Shown piece after piece: positions 21,251-29,314 of a DNA stretch of 64,000 bases. The DNA comes from Lacisediminihabitans changchengi. GTDB lineage: Bacteria; Actinomycetota; Actinomycetes; Actinomycetales; Microbacteriaceae. The notes under the pieces were generated by a model. That model was not told the origin of the DNA, searched no databases, and was given only the letters and a program-made list of their open reading frames with translations. Position numbers and translations under genes: made by a program. The DNA lies in the NCBI RefSeq assembly GCF_016634425.1, contig NZ_JAEPES010000001.1, forward strand, positions 372,001-436,000. Direction: 5' to 3'. Numbering within the stretch: the first letter of the stretch is position 1; each line of letters begins with the position of its first letter.

Positions 21251-21264
21251 GGTGTTCTCCTGGG

Positions 21265-21849
21265 TCAGACGGCGGAAAGAGGTGCGGTGGGAATCGGTGC
21301 GGTGGCGATCGGTGCGAGCAACTCGCTGAGGATCGTGATGAGCGCGGCACGGGTTTCGGTGATCGGGATGTCGTACCCGAACGTGTCTTGTGAGCAGAGC
21401 GTGTACGCGGCCCCGCCGAGAGCGATACCGAAGCGCATCTTGTCTTCGACGGATCCGGTGGTCGCCTGGAAGTACTCCGCCAGTGTGATCACGAGCTCAT
21501 TCGCCCGATCGATAACCGGCACGTCGACCAGCGACGGACCCTGGTTGATGAAGAGGTTGACCTCGCGGCGGTACTGCAGGATGAAGTCCACGAATTCGGT
21601 GAGGAAGGCCGACCGGCGCTCGGGAGTAAAGGGGCCGGAGGCCAGTTCGTCGAGGATTTCGGCCATCCGGTGGATCGCCGGAGCGACCGCGGCTTCGAGC
21701 AGCACCTCCTTGGAGGCGAAGTGGTACAACACGCTGGATTTCGAGAGGCCGGCGAGCTCGGCGATGCGATGCAGCGACGTGGCTGCATAGCCGGAGACGG
21801 TGAACTCGGCGAGCGCGATGGCACGCAGGTCATCGGAAGAGGTCGACAT
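21265..21849 (-). CDS. TetR-family transcriptional regulator
   Basis: 194 residues. The N-terminal HTH contains SLHRIAELAGLSKSSVLYHF (residues ~25-44). The C-terminal ligand domain is not assignable. It is the first gene of the tetR-MMPL-YhgE operon (14 bp to the MMPL gene). Two tandem 16-bp operator-like palindromes lie just upstream of its start, so autorepression with release by an unknown ligand is the simplest model. TACCCT seven nt before ATG suggests leaderless transcription. Confidence 0.93.
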   Translation of the reverse strand: MSTSSDDLRAIALAEFTVSGYAATSLHRIAELAGLSKSSVLYHFASKEVLLEAAVAPAIHRMAEILDELASGPFTPERRSAFLTEFVDFILQYRREVNLFINQGPSLVDVPVIDRANELVITLAEYFQATTGSVEDKMRFGIALGGAAYTLCSQDTFGYDIPITETRAALITILSELLAPIATAPIPTAPLSAV

Positions 21850-21856
21850 GAGGCCC

Positions 21857-21862
21857 AGGGTA
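21857..21862 (-). promoter_or_regulatory. Candidate -10 box for leaderless tetR operon mRNA
   Basis: TACCCT followed by GGGCCTC and the tetR ATG. The operator palindromes begin 3 bp upstream, so a bound repressor would cover the core promoter. Confidence 0.45.
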
Positions 21863-21864
21863 TT

Positions 21865-21899
21865 CTGACCGATCGGTCAGAAACTGTCCGATCGGTCAG
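21865..21899. promoter_or_regulatory. Two tandem TetR-type operators
   Basis: CTGACCGATCGGTCAG (21865-21880) is a perfect 16-bp palindrome. CTGTCCGATCGGTCAG (21884-21899) is the same with one change. Their centres are 19 bp apart, on nearly the same helix face. Confidence 0.85.
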
Positions 21900-21957
21900 T
21901 TTGCCAGACTCTTGCCAGCGCCCGCCCAGGTTTCAGCGGACTGGTTACCGAAACGAG

Positions 21958-23112
21958 TCAGGCGCTTAGCCACAACCCCACGGTCGCGGAAGCCACCGTG
22001 AGCGGTGCTGCTATAGCCCCGAGCATTATGTAGCGATGCCAGGAGATCTCCACGCCAAGCGCCGTCAACCGCTGATGCCAAAGCAGGGTCGCGAGCGACG
22101 CCCACGGCGTGATCAGGGGGCCGGCATTCACCCCGATCAACAGCGCTGCCAACCGCACCGGGCTACCCGCGACCGGTTCCAGAGCCAGGTAGGCCGGCAG
22201 GTTGTCGAGCACGTTTGCCCCGAGCGCGCCGGTGCCAGCCAGCCGCAACAGGCTCAAGAGGTCACTTCCCGAACCCGACACGCTCGCGAGCAGGGAAGTC
22301 AGCCCCAGCGAATGCGCCGCCTCCACGACCAGGAAGAGTCCGGTCGCGAAAACCACGAGCTGCCACGGAATGAGCGAGAGACGCAGCACCTCGCGACGCC
22401 GCACCAGGAACACGATGCCGAGCACGATGGCCGCCGCGAGCGCCGGCATCCATACCGGCAGTCCCGAGACGAGCAGCGGCAGCAGAGCCACCACCACGAT
22501 CGCGCTCGCCACGAGCACCAGGCGGTCGTCTGGCTCGCTGCGCTGCTCTGCGGTGTACCGCTGAAGCAAACTCTTTCGGCTGACGATGAACAGGATGACC
22601 GCGGGCACGACGATCGCGATCAGCGCCGGCAGCGCCATCAGCCCCGCGAACCCGAGCGGACCGAGTGATCCCATCTCGTGTTCGGCGAGCAGATTGGTGA
22701 GATTCGAGACCGGCAGCAGCAGGGAGGCCGTGTTCGCGATCCACACCGTGGTGAGCGCGAACGGCAGGGGTGACAGCCCCACGTGGCGAGCGAGCACCAC
22801 CACGACAGGGGTGAGCAGCACCGCGGTGGTGTCGAGCGAGAGGAAGATCGTGCTCAGCACCGCGAGCACCAGCACGAGCAGCCACAGCAACCACGCTCTG
22901 CCTCGACCCCAGCGGGCCGTCTGCTCGGCGATCACCCGGAACAGCCCGGCCTCGGCCGCGAGTTCGGTCACCACGGTGATGGCGACCACGAACAGCAGGA
23001 TCGGCCAGACCCGTTCGCCGAGCGCCGAGGCCTCGGGAACCGGCAGAATGCCCACCGCGATGGCGACGGCGCCGATCACGATCAGGGCGGCTCCGAGGAT
23101 TGCTGTGCGCAC
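21958..23112 (-). CDS. ArsB/NhaD/SLC13-type anion permease
   Basis: 384 residues from GTG 23112, with about ten to eleven membrane segments. FLSLDTTAVLLTPVVVVL (near residue 90) and the later GANVLDNLPAYLAL resemble the conserved membrane loops of ArsB/citrate-type transporters. I preferred GTG 23112 because AAAGGA lies about 4 nt upstream; GTG 23148 would add a basic 12-residue tail. Substrate (arsenite, dicarboxylate, sulfate or sodium) cannot be deduced, and no arsR or arsC is nearby. Confidence 0.8.
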   Translation of the reverse strand: MRTAILGAALIVIGAVAIAVGILPVPEASALGERVWPILLFVVAITVVTELAAEAGLFRVIAEQTARWGRGRAWLLWLLVLVLAVLSTIFLSLDTTAVLLTPVVVVLARHVGLSPLPFALTTVWIANTASLLLPVSNLTNLLAEHEMGSLGPLGFAGLMALPALIAIVVPAVILFIVSRKSLLQRYTAEQRSEPDDRLVLVASAIVVVALLPLLVSGLPVWMPALAAAIVLGIVFLVRRREVLRLSLIPWQLVVFATGLFLVVEAAHSLGLTSLLASVSGSGSDLLSLLRLAGTGALGANVLDNLPAYLALEPVAGSPVRLAALLIGVNAGPLITPWASLATLLWHQRLTALGVEISWHRYIMLGAIAAPLTVASATVGLWLSA

Positions 23113-23213
23113 GGCATCCTTTCGGGTCTTCCGCCGGTCTCGGTTCACTGTACGGGCCGCCAGGGCTTGCGCGTGCGGGGTAGCGTGGTGCAGACCGAAC
23201 CCAGGAGGACCTG

Positions 23214-23405
23214 TTGCGCAAATTCATCTTCAGCGGCACCATGCTCAGCGCCGTCGTGGGAGGGTGGGGTGTGCTGCAGACGACCCGTAAAGGTCCGAGA
23301 GACTGGCGACTGATCCTGATGTGGGTCAGCTGGGGACTCAGCGTGGCGATTGCCGTCGGCACCGTCATTCAGCAGGCACAGGACGCCGACGAACTGGAAG
23401 ACTGA
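23214..23405 (+). CDS. Small membrane protein with TTG start, hypothetical
   Basis: 63 residues. A good SD AGGAGGA sits 4 nt before TTG 23214, which decides the start. One or two hydrophobic stretches are visible (FSGTMLSAVVGGWGVL and LMWVSWGLSVAIAVGTV), and the C-terminus is acidic (DADELED). It is followed 4 nt later by the Pro/Ala-rich membrane protein, so the two are probably cotranscribed. I recognise no family. Confidence 0.65.
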   Translation: MRKFIFSGTMLSAVVGGWGVLQTTRKGPRDWRLILMWVSWGLSVAIAVGTVIQQAQDADELED

Positions 23406-23409
23406 CCCC

Positions 23410-24036
23410 ATGGTCAATCCACTGATTCCGGCTCCCTTCCACCTGTTCAGCATCTTCGGCGGCATCCTGAGCGTGTTCATCGGGCTGCTCGTGTTCGCCG
23501 CCGTGATCGCGGTGCTGTTCCTGCTGATCCGCTTCCTCATCGTCGGAACCCAGGCCGCGCAGCTCTACGTTGCGAAGAACGCTCCGGCGACGCGGGGTGC
23601 TTCCATAGCACCGGCCGGTCCCGCCGCTCCGGCCGGTCCCGCCGCTCCGGCCGGTCCCGCCGCTCCGGCTGAGCCCGCTGCCAGCTCGGTGGCTCCGCCG
23701 GCCGCTCCCGCAGCTCCCGCTTCACCCGCTTCCTCCTCCGGTTCTGCGACGGCGGCCCCCGTGGTCGGTGAGCCCGTGGCATCCGTCGCCCCAGTCGCTG
23801 CCCCTATCGCCGCCCCGGTCACCAAGGTCACCCCGACTCGCGCCGTCAGCACCCCGGAGACCACGCCGACCGCGACCACGGCAGTCGCGACGAAGCCTGC
23901 AGGGAGGGCTTCCGCTACCAAGTCGCCGGCTAAAGCGCCGACAACCCCGCCCGTGTCCACACCGGATGACGTCGCCCCCGCGGCGAAGGCGCCGGCGAAG
24001 CCCCGCGTGCGCAAGACCCCGCCGCCCACGGCGTAA
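23410..24036 (+). CDS. Membrane protein with long Ala/Pro-rich C-terminal tail
   Basis: 208 residues. One strong membrane segment lies at about residues 13-42 (FGGILSVFIGLLVFAAVIAV). From residue ~60 the chain is low-complexity Ala/Pro/Thr/Val, including three tandem copies of GPAAPA encoded by an exact 18-bp repeat, and it ends in a basic segment (KAPAKPRVRKTPPPTA). ATG 23410 follows the preceding gene by 4 nt. Such tails can span the cell wall or bind nucleic acid; no family can be named. Confidence 0.6.
   Translation: MVNPLIPAPFHLFSIFGGILSVFIGLLVFAAVIAVLFLLIRFLIVGTQAAQLYVAKNAPATRGASIAPAGPAAPAGPAAPAGPAAPAEPAASSVAPPAAPAAPASPASSSGSATAAPVVGEPVASVAPVAAPIAAPVTKVTPTRAVSTPETTPTATTAVATKPAGRASATKSPAKAPTTPPVSTPDDVAPAAKAPAKPRVRKTPPPTA
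23611..23664. repeat. Three exact 18-bp tandem repeats
   Basis: Unit CCGGCCGGTCCCGCCGCT occurs at 23611-23628, 23629-23646 and 23647-23664 inside the Ala/Pro-rich coding region. Confidence 0.9.
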
Positions 24037-24062
24037 CCCCGCGTACGCCCGCCGGATGCGGC

Positions 24063-24794
24063 TCAGGCCAGGAAGCCGCGCAGCAGGGCCGCGGAACCGT
24101 CCAGGTGCTCCTGCATCGCGGCGGCGGCCCGCTCGACGTCGCCCGTGAGAATCGCCAGCACGATGGCCTCGTGCTGTTCGTTCGAGTGCTCGAGGTTGGG
24201 CTGCAGCAACGGGATTTCCTCGAGCAACTCGTTCACGCGCATCCGGTTGTCGGCGAGCAGCGGGACGAGCGACGGGGCGCCCACCAGCTCACCGATGGTC
24301 AGGTGCAGCCGGGAGTCGAGCCTCCGATAGTCCTCAATCGACGCGGCAGATGACTCTTTCAATCGCGACCACAGCACCTCGCGATCCGTCGCAGATAACG
24401 CCCGCGCCGCGGCGGCCCGTGCCGCACCTACCTCGAGGATGTCGCGCAACGCAAGCGCATCCTCCAACTCCTCCGGGCTGGACGGCACTGCATCCGCGAC
24501 CCCCTCGATCCTGGCGCCCGAGCCGCGGGACGGCAGCACGTCGACCACGAAGGTCCCGCCATAGCGGCCGCGCCGCGAGACCAGAAACCCGGCGTCGGTG
24601 AGAGAACGGATGGCCTCCCGCACGGTATCCCGACTGACCGAGAATCGCGCGGCGAGGTCACGTTCGGCGGGCAACGCCTCGCCTGGTGCGACGATTCCCA
24701 GCCGTACGGTCTGCAGCAACCGGGCGACGGTCTCCTCGAAGGCGTTTCCGGCCCGCACGGGACGGAACAGCGCACTCTCGGCCAGGTCAGACAC
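24063..24794 (-). CDS. GntR/FadR-family transcriptional regulator
   Basis: 243 residues. The N-terminal winged helix includes ERDLAARFSVSRDTVREAIRSL (residues ~43-65), and the C-terminal all-helical FCD domain has metal-site-type histidines (LDSRLHLTIGEL, NEQHEAI). The family senses carboxylates or related metabolites. It lies at the 3' end of the gamma-glutamylation cluster and probably controls it, perhaps at the dyad 29214-29237. GTG 24794 has TAGGAT six nt upstream, indicating its own leaderless transcript. Confidence 0.9.
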   Translation of the reverse strand: MSDLAESALFRPVRAGNAFEETVARLLQTVRLGIVAPGEALPAERDLAARFSVSRDTVREAIRSLTDAGFLVSRRGRYGGTFVVDVLPSRGSGARIEGVADAVPSSPEELEDALALRDILEVGAARAAAARALSATDREVLWSRLKESSAASIEDYRRLDSRLHLTIGELVGAPSLVPLLADNRMRVNELLEEIPLLQPNLEHSNEQHEAIVLAILTGDVERAAAAMQEHLDGSAALLRGFLA

Positions 24795-24800
24795 CTGAAG

Positions 24801-24806
24801 ATCCTA
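24801..24806 (-). promoter_or_regulatory. Candidate -10 box for leaderless FadR-type regulator mRNA
   Basis: TAGGAT followed by CTTCAG and the GTG start. It overlaps the end of the SDR gene, so the regulator may be both cotranscribed and independently expressed. Confidence 0.45.
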
Positions 24807-25592
24807 GATCGGAGTGACGTAGGCCGCGCCGATGCCCCCGTCGACCATGAAGGTCGAGCCGGTGATGAACGACGCGTCGTCACTGGCGAGGAAGGCGACG
24901 GCCGCTGCCATCTCCTCGGGCTCGCCGAAGCGTCCGACGGGAACATGCACCAGACGCCGCTGAGCGCGCTCCTCGTCTTTGGCGAATAAATCCTGCAGCA
25001 GGGGCGTGTTCACCGGGCCGGGGCACAGCGCGTTGACCCGGATGCCCTGTCGGGCGAACTGCACGCCGAGCTCGCGGCTCATCGCGAGCACTCCGCCCTT
25101 CGACGCGGTGTAGGAGATCTGGCTGGTGGCCGAGCCGAGAACGGCTACGAAGGATGCGGTGTTGATGATCGACCCACGCTGCTGCGGCACCATGTATCGC
25201 AGCGCCGCCCGGCAACACAGGTAGACCGACTTCAGGTTGACGTCCTGCACCTTCTGCCAGGCGGGCAGCTCGGTGGTCTCGATCGAGTCGTCGTCCGGCG
25301 GGGAGATGCCCGCGTTGTTGAAGGCGATGTCGACAGAGCCGTACACCTCGTTGGTGGTGTCGAAGAGCGCGTTGACCTGGTCCTCGTCAGAGACGTCGAC
25401 CTGAACGAACAAACCGCCGATCTCCGCCGCGGCCGCGAGTCCGGTCTCCGGGTTGAAGTCGCCGATCACCACGGTCGCCCCCTCCGCGGCGAACCGGCGG
25501 GCGGTGGCGAGGCCGATGCCGCTCGCCCCTCCGGTGACGACCGCGACCTTGCCGGCCAAGCGTTGAGTGAGGTCGATAGGGGTCACTGCCAT
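24804..25592 (-). CDS. Short-chain dehydrogenase/reductase
   Basis: 262 residues, classical SDR. Cofactor motif TGGASGIGLA (near residue 20), Asp in VIGDFNP (NAD preference), NNAG near 93, catalytic Ser in INTASF, YTASK (Tyr/Lys near 160) and PGPVNTPL are all present. AAAGG precedes ATG 25592. It follows the aldehyde dehydrogenase. If the cluster acts on gamma-glutamyl-ethanolamide, this enzyme would oxidise the hydroxyl to the aldehyde that the next enzyme uses (inference). Confidence 0.92.
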   Translation of the reverse strand: MAVTPIDLTQRLAGKVAVVTGGASGIGLATARRFAAEGATVVIGDFNPETGLAAAAEIGGLFVQVDVSDEDQVNALFDTTNEVYGSVDIAFNNAGISPPDDDSIETTELPAWQKVQDVNLKSVYLCCRAALRYMVPQQRGSIINTASFVAVLGSATSQISYTASKGGVLAMSRELGVQFARQGIRVNALCPGPVNTPLLQDLFAKDEERAQRRLVHVPVGRFGEPEEMAAAVAFLASDDASFITGSTFMVDGGIGAAYVTPI

Positions 25593-25623
25593 GGTGATGC
25601 CTTTCTGATGGTGCTGGGCTCGG

Positions 25624-26994
25624 TCACGGGGCGTCCGAGAGGAAGACGTTCTTGATCTCGGTGAAGGCGGCAGCGGCATCCGGCCCGAGCTCCCGGCCGA
25701 GGCCGGACTGCTTGAAACCGCCGAACGGCGTCGAATAGCGCACCGACGAATTGGAGTTGACAGACAGGTTGCCGCTCTCGATGCCCCGGGATACACGGAT
25801 GCCGCGCCCCAGGTCACGCGTCCAGATCGAGCCGCTCAGCCCGTAGTCGCTGTCGTTGGCCAGCGCGATCGCATCGGCCTCGTCATCGAACGGGAGCACA
25901 CTCACGACGGGGCCGAAGATCTCGTCCCGCGCCACGCGATCGTCACGCGAGCCGGGCAGCAGCACCGTCGGCGCGAACCAGAAGCCCGGGCCATCCGGGG
26001 CACTGCCGCGAAACGCGACCTGCCGGTCGTCGGGCACGTAGGAGGCGACCTTGGCGAACTGCGCGGCTGAGACCAGCGGGCCCATCTCGGTCGCCTCATC
26101 GCCCGGGGCTCCGACCATGACCTTCTTGACGGCGGGCTCGAGCAGCTCGAGAAAGCGGTTGACCGCGCTGCGCTCGACCAGGATGCGCGACCGCGCGCAG
26201 CAGTCCTGTCCGGCGTTCTCAAATACCGCACTCGGCGCCATCGCCGCGGCCTTCTCGAGGTCGGCGTCGGCAAACACCACGTTCGCGCTCTTGCCACCGA
26301 GCTCCAGCGTGACCGCCTTCACGTTCGCGGCGCAGCCCGCCATCACGCGCTTGCCGGTCGCGGTCGAGCCGGTAAAGACGATCTTGCGAACGAGCGGGTG
26401 GGACACCAGACGCTCACCGACCACGTCGCCGCGGCCGGGCAGCACCTGCAACAGCCCCTCCGGCAGCCCTGCGGCGAGCGCGAGGTCGCCGAGCCGCAGC
26501 GCGGTCAGCGGCGTCCACTCGGCGGGTTTGAGCAGCACGGCGTTGCCGGCGGCGAGCGCCGGGGCGAATCCCCAGGCCGCGATCGTCATCGGAAAGTTCC
26601 ACGGCACGATCACGCCGACCACGCCGAGCGGTTCGAGGAAGGTCACGTCGATACCGCCGGCCACCGGAATCTGGCTGCCGAGCATCCGTTCCGGCGCCGC
26701 CGAATAGTAGGTGAGCACATCGCGTACGTGTCCGGCCTCCCAGCGCGCCTGGGAGATCGGATGCCCGGAGTTCAGTACCTCCAGCCGCGCGAGCTCCTCC
26801 ACCGCCCCATCCACCACGGCGGCGAAGGCACGGAGTGTCGATGCACGTTCAGCGGGCGCCAGGGCAGCCCAGCGCTTCTGTGCGGCGACCGCCCTGGCCA
26901 CCGCCTCGTCGACCTCCTCGACGCTGGTGTGCTCTATGGATCGGATCAGCGTCTCGTCGGCCGGGTTGATGAGGTCGATCGAGGTGGCTGTCAC
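25624..26994 (-). CDS. NAD(P)+-dependent aldehyde dehydrogenase
   Basis: 456 residues. Family elements are VIVPWNFPMTIAAWGFAPAL, FTGSTATGKRV, catalytic Glu in TLELGGKS and catalytic Cys in AGQDCCARSR, followed by DEIFGPVVSVLPF. GTG 26994 overlaps the hydrolase stop (GTGA) and gives a normal N-terminus; the frame stays open far upstream only as a GC-driven shadow. It probably oxidises a gamma-glutamyl-amino-aldehyde to the acid, as PuuC does in putrescine use. It acts between the SDR and the hydrolase. Confidence 0.93.
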   Translation of the reverse strand: MTATSIDLINPADETLIRSIEHTSVEEVDEAVARAVAAQKRWAALAPAERASTLRAFAAVVDGAVEELARLEVLNSGHPISQARWEAGHVRDVLTYYSAAPERMLGSQIPVAGGIDVTFLEPLGVVGVIVPWNFPMTIAAWGFAPALAAGNAVLLKPAEWTPLTALRLGDLALAAGLPEGLLQVLPGRGDVVGERLVSHPLVRKIVFTGSTATGKRVMAGCAANVKAVTLELGGKSANVVFADADLEKAAAMAPSAVFENAGQDCCARSRILVERSAVNRFLELLEPAVKKVMVGAPGDEATEMGPLVSAAQFAKVASYVPDDRQVAFRGSAPDGPGFWFAPTVLLPGSRDDRVARDEIFGPVVSVLPFDDEADAIALANDSDYGLSGSIWTRDLGRGIRVSRGIESGNLSVNSNSSVRYSTPFGGFKQSGLGRELGPDAAAAFTEIKNVFLSDAP

Positions 26995-27770
26995 GCGGAA
27001 ACCTCGGTCACTGAGCTTGTCGAAGTGTTCGCAAAGACGCGCGCAGCATCGACCAGCGCCTCGAACAGCCGACCGTCTTCGGGCGACTGCTCCGGGTGCC
27101 ACTGCACGGCGATGCCGAACGGCACTGACTGCACTTCCACCGCCTGCACGGTGCCGTCGTCGGAGCGTGCGGTCACCACCAGACCCTCTGCCACCCTGTC
27201 GATCGCCTGGTGGTGATAGGAGAGCACAGGCAGCGTCGGGGTGTCGGCGAGGATCTCCGGAACGTGACCGCGCTCGCCGAGGTGCACATCGTTCAGTGCG
27301 AAGACTCCGTCCTTGCCGCTGTATCGTTCGGTGCCGACGACCTCGGGCAGGTGCTGGTGCAGCGTGCCGCCGAGCGTCACGTTGAGCATCTGCAGACCGC
27401 GGCAGATACCGAGGAAGGGCGTGCCGCTCTCGATCGCCGCGGTGAACAGGGCTTCCTCCCAGGCGTCGCGGTCGGGGCGGGACTCGTCGGTGAGCGGGTG
27501 GCGGTGCTGTCCGTACAGGGCCGGGTCGACATCCTTTCCCCCGGCGACGACCAGGGCATCGAGCCCGGAAACGACGCGCGCGGCGATCTCGGCGTCGACC
27601 GGCTGCGGCGGCAGCAGCACGGCGATGCCGCCGGCGTTCGTCACCGCGTCGATGTAGACCTTCGGAAGGAATGACGCCACAACGTCCCATACCCCGGTCT
27701 GCGACCGCTCCATATAGGTGCTGACCCCGATGATGGGCGCCCGTCCGCTCGTATCTCTAAAGGCGTTCAA
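26991..27770 (-). CDS. Gamma-glutamyl-gamma-aminobutyrate hydrolase-like class I amidotransferase (PuuD family)
   Basis: 259 residues. The nucleophile elbow is LGICRGLQMLN (Cys near residue 123) and the catalytic His-Glu pair is in VQWHPEQS (near 222). The family releases glutamate from gamma-glutamylated acids, the last step of gamma-glutamylation pathways. It overlaps the synthetase gene by 14 nt and the aldehyde dehydrogenase by a GTGA. Its last residues are encoded by the dispersed repeat 27009-27027. Confidence 0.92.
   Translation of the reverse strand: MNAFRDTSGRAPIIGVSTYMERSQTGVWDVVASFLPKVYIDAVTNAGGIAVLLPPQPVDAEIAARVVSGLDALVVAGGKDVDPALYGQHRHPLTDESRPDRDAWEEALFTAAIESGTPFLGICRGLQMLNVTLGGTLHQHLPEVVGTERYSGKDGVFALNDVHLGERGHVPEILADTPTLPVLSYHHQAIDRVAEGLVVTARSDDGTVQAVEVQSVPFGIAVQWHPEQSPEDGRLFEALVDAARVFANTSTSSVTEVSA
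27009..27027. repeat. Second copy of the TCGACAAGCTC hairpin repeat, inside a coding 3' end
   Basis: On minus it reads CACT-TCGACAAGCTC-AGTG, matching the 8881 copy except for a compensated stem pair, and forms part of the C-terminal codons of the hydrolase. Confidence 0.6.
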
Positions 27771-29124
27771 AACCGCGCACCCGCTCCCAGTCAGTGATTG
27801 CCGCGTCGTAGGCCTGGACCTCGATGCGGGCGTTGTTCAGATAGTGGTCCACCACGTCTGCTCCGAACGCCTCGCGGGCGATCTCGGATTCGCCGAACAG
27901 GGCCGCGGCGTCACGCAGGGTGCTCGGCACGCGCGGCAGGTCGCTGTCGTAGGCGTTGCCCGCGAACATCGGCTCGAGCTCCAGCTCGTGCTCGATGCCG
28001 TAAAGGCCGCCCGCGATCAGCGCAGCGGTGGCCAGGTACTGGTTGACGTCGCCGCCTGGCACGCGGTTCTCCACGCGCATACCGAACCCCTTGCCGACGA
28101 CTCGGAGCGAGCAGGTGCGGTTGTCGAGACCCCACGCCACGGCGGTCGGGGCGAAGCTGCCCTCGACGTAACGCTTGTACGAGTTGATGTTGGGGGCGAA
28201 GAACAGGCTCAGTTCTCGCATTGTCTTCAGTTGCCCGGCGAGGAAGTGGCGGAACATTTTCGACATGCCGAGTTCGTCACTCGGGTCGGAGAACACCGCG
28301 CTGCCGTCCGCGCCACGGAACGAGATGTGGATGTGGCAGGAGTTGCCCTCCTTCTCGTTGAACTTGGCCATGAAGGTCAGTGACTTGCCGTGCTTGTCGG
28401 CGATCTCCTTGGCGCCGTTCTTGTAGATCGAGTGGTTGTCGCAGGTGGTGAGTGCGTCTTCGTAACGGAACGCGATCTCTTGCTGGCCCAGGTTGCACTC
28501 CCCCTTCACCCCCTCGCAGTACATGCCGGCTCCCTCCATCGACACCCGGATGTCGCGCAGCAACGGCTCCATGCGGGTCGAGGCGAGCAACGCGTAGTCG
28601 ATGTTGTAATCACTGGCCGGAGTCAGCCCGCTGTAGCCCTTCGCCCAGGCCTCCCGGTAGCTGTTCTCGAACACCAGGAACTCGAGTTCGGTGCCGACGT
28701 ACGGCACCAGACCCTTCTCGGCCAGCCGGGCGATCTGCCGCTGCAGGATGGCGCGCGGAGAGGGAGCGACGGGCGTCTCGTCGAGATAGGTGAGATCGGC
28801 GATCACCAGCGCGGTGCCCGGAATCCACGGAACCAGCCGCAGCGTCGATAGGTCGGGCATCATCGCCATGTCGCCGTAACCGGTCTCCCAGGACGAGATG
28901 CGGTAGCCGTCGACCGTGTTCATCTCGACGTCGACGGCGAGCAGGTAGTTGCAGCACTCCGCTCCGTGACTCGAGATCTCCTCGTGGAACAGCCGCGCCG
29001 AGGCGCGCTTGCCCACCAGCCGCCCCTGCATGTCGGTGAAGGCCACGATGACGGTGTCGATCTCCCCCGCATCGATCAGGGTATTCAGTTCATCGGTGGT
29101 CAACATGCCAGTGCGTGCGGCCAT
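27757..29124 (-). CDS. Glutamine-synthetase-like gamma-glutamyl-amine ligase (PuuA/GlnA3/GlnA4 type)
   Basis: 455 residues. It has the GS catalytic domain (VGTELEFLVFENSY, EGVKGECNLGQQEIAFRY, SCHIHISFRG, NSYKRYVEGSFAPTAVAWGLDNRTC) but is shorter than GlnA and lacks the adenylylation-loop region of the type I enzyme. Members ligate glutamate to putrescine, other polyamines or ethanolamine at the cost of ATP. An SD AGGAG precedes ATG 29124. It is first in the catabolic operon and divergent from the permease. Which amine is used is not fixed by sequence; the neighbours favour ethanolamine. Confidence 0.9.
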   Translation of the reverse strand: MAARTGMLTTDELNTLIDAGEIDTVIVAFTDMQGRLVGKRASARLFHEEISSHGAECCNYLLAVDVEMNTVDGYRISSWETGYGDMAMMPDLSTLRLVPWIPGTALVIADLTYLDETPVAPSPRAILQRQIARLAEKGLVPYVGTELEFLVFENSYREAWAKGYSGLTPASDYNIDYALLASTRMEPLLRDIRVSMEGAGMYCEGVKGECNLGQQEIAFRYEDALTTCDNHSIYKNGAKEIADKHGKSLTFMAKFNEKEGNSCHIHISFRGADGSAVFSDPSDELGMSKMFRHFLAGQLKTMRELSLFFAPNINSYKRYVEGSFAPTAVAWGLDNRTCSLRVVGKGFGMRVENRVPGGDVNQYLATAALIAGGLYGIEHELELEPMFAGNAYDSDLPRVPSTLRDAAALFGESEIAREAFGADVVDHYLNNARIEVQAYDAAITDWERVRGFERL

Positions 29125-29213
29125 GGGCTACTCCTGACGAGACGAGCGAAGTGGGTGGATGCCGACCATTACATCACGCGAGAACGCCGGTGCCGCAAGC
29201 ACAAAGTAACAGG

Positions 29214-29237
29214 ATGTTTACACCCAAAGGTAGACAT
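29214..29237. promoter_or_regulatory. Candidate regulator-binding dyad in the synthetase-permease divergent region
   Basis: Half-sites ATGTTTACA and GGTAGACAT (reverse complement ATGTCTACC, 7 of 9 matching) flank a 6-nt centre midway in the 190-bp divergent intergenic region. This is the right kind of place for the cluster's FadR-type regulator. Confidence 0.45.
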
Positions 29238-29314
29238 TAAGTACCAATAGCGGCCATGCTCGGCTCCAGCACCACGCACCACCGCCCGAGAACTTTTTTC
29301 CCAGGAGGAACGGC

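Noticed and set aside
23611..23664. CRISPR-like direct repeats
   Set aside because: The 18-bp units are directly tandem without spacers and encode GPAAPA in frame. No CRISPR array or cas gene was seen anywhere in the window.
26995..27690. Upstream extension of the aldehyde dehydrogenase frame
   Set aside because: It is Arg/Ala/Gly-rich shadow of the overlapping hydrolase gene; the GTGA overlap at 26994 gives the natural enzyme N-terminus.
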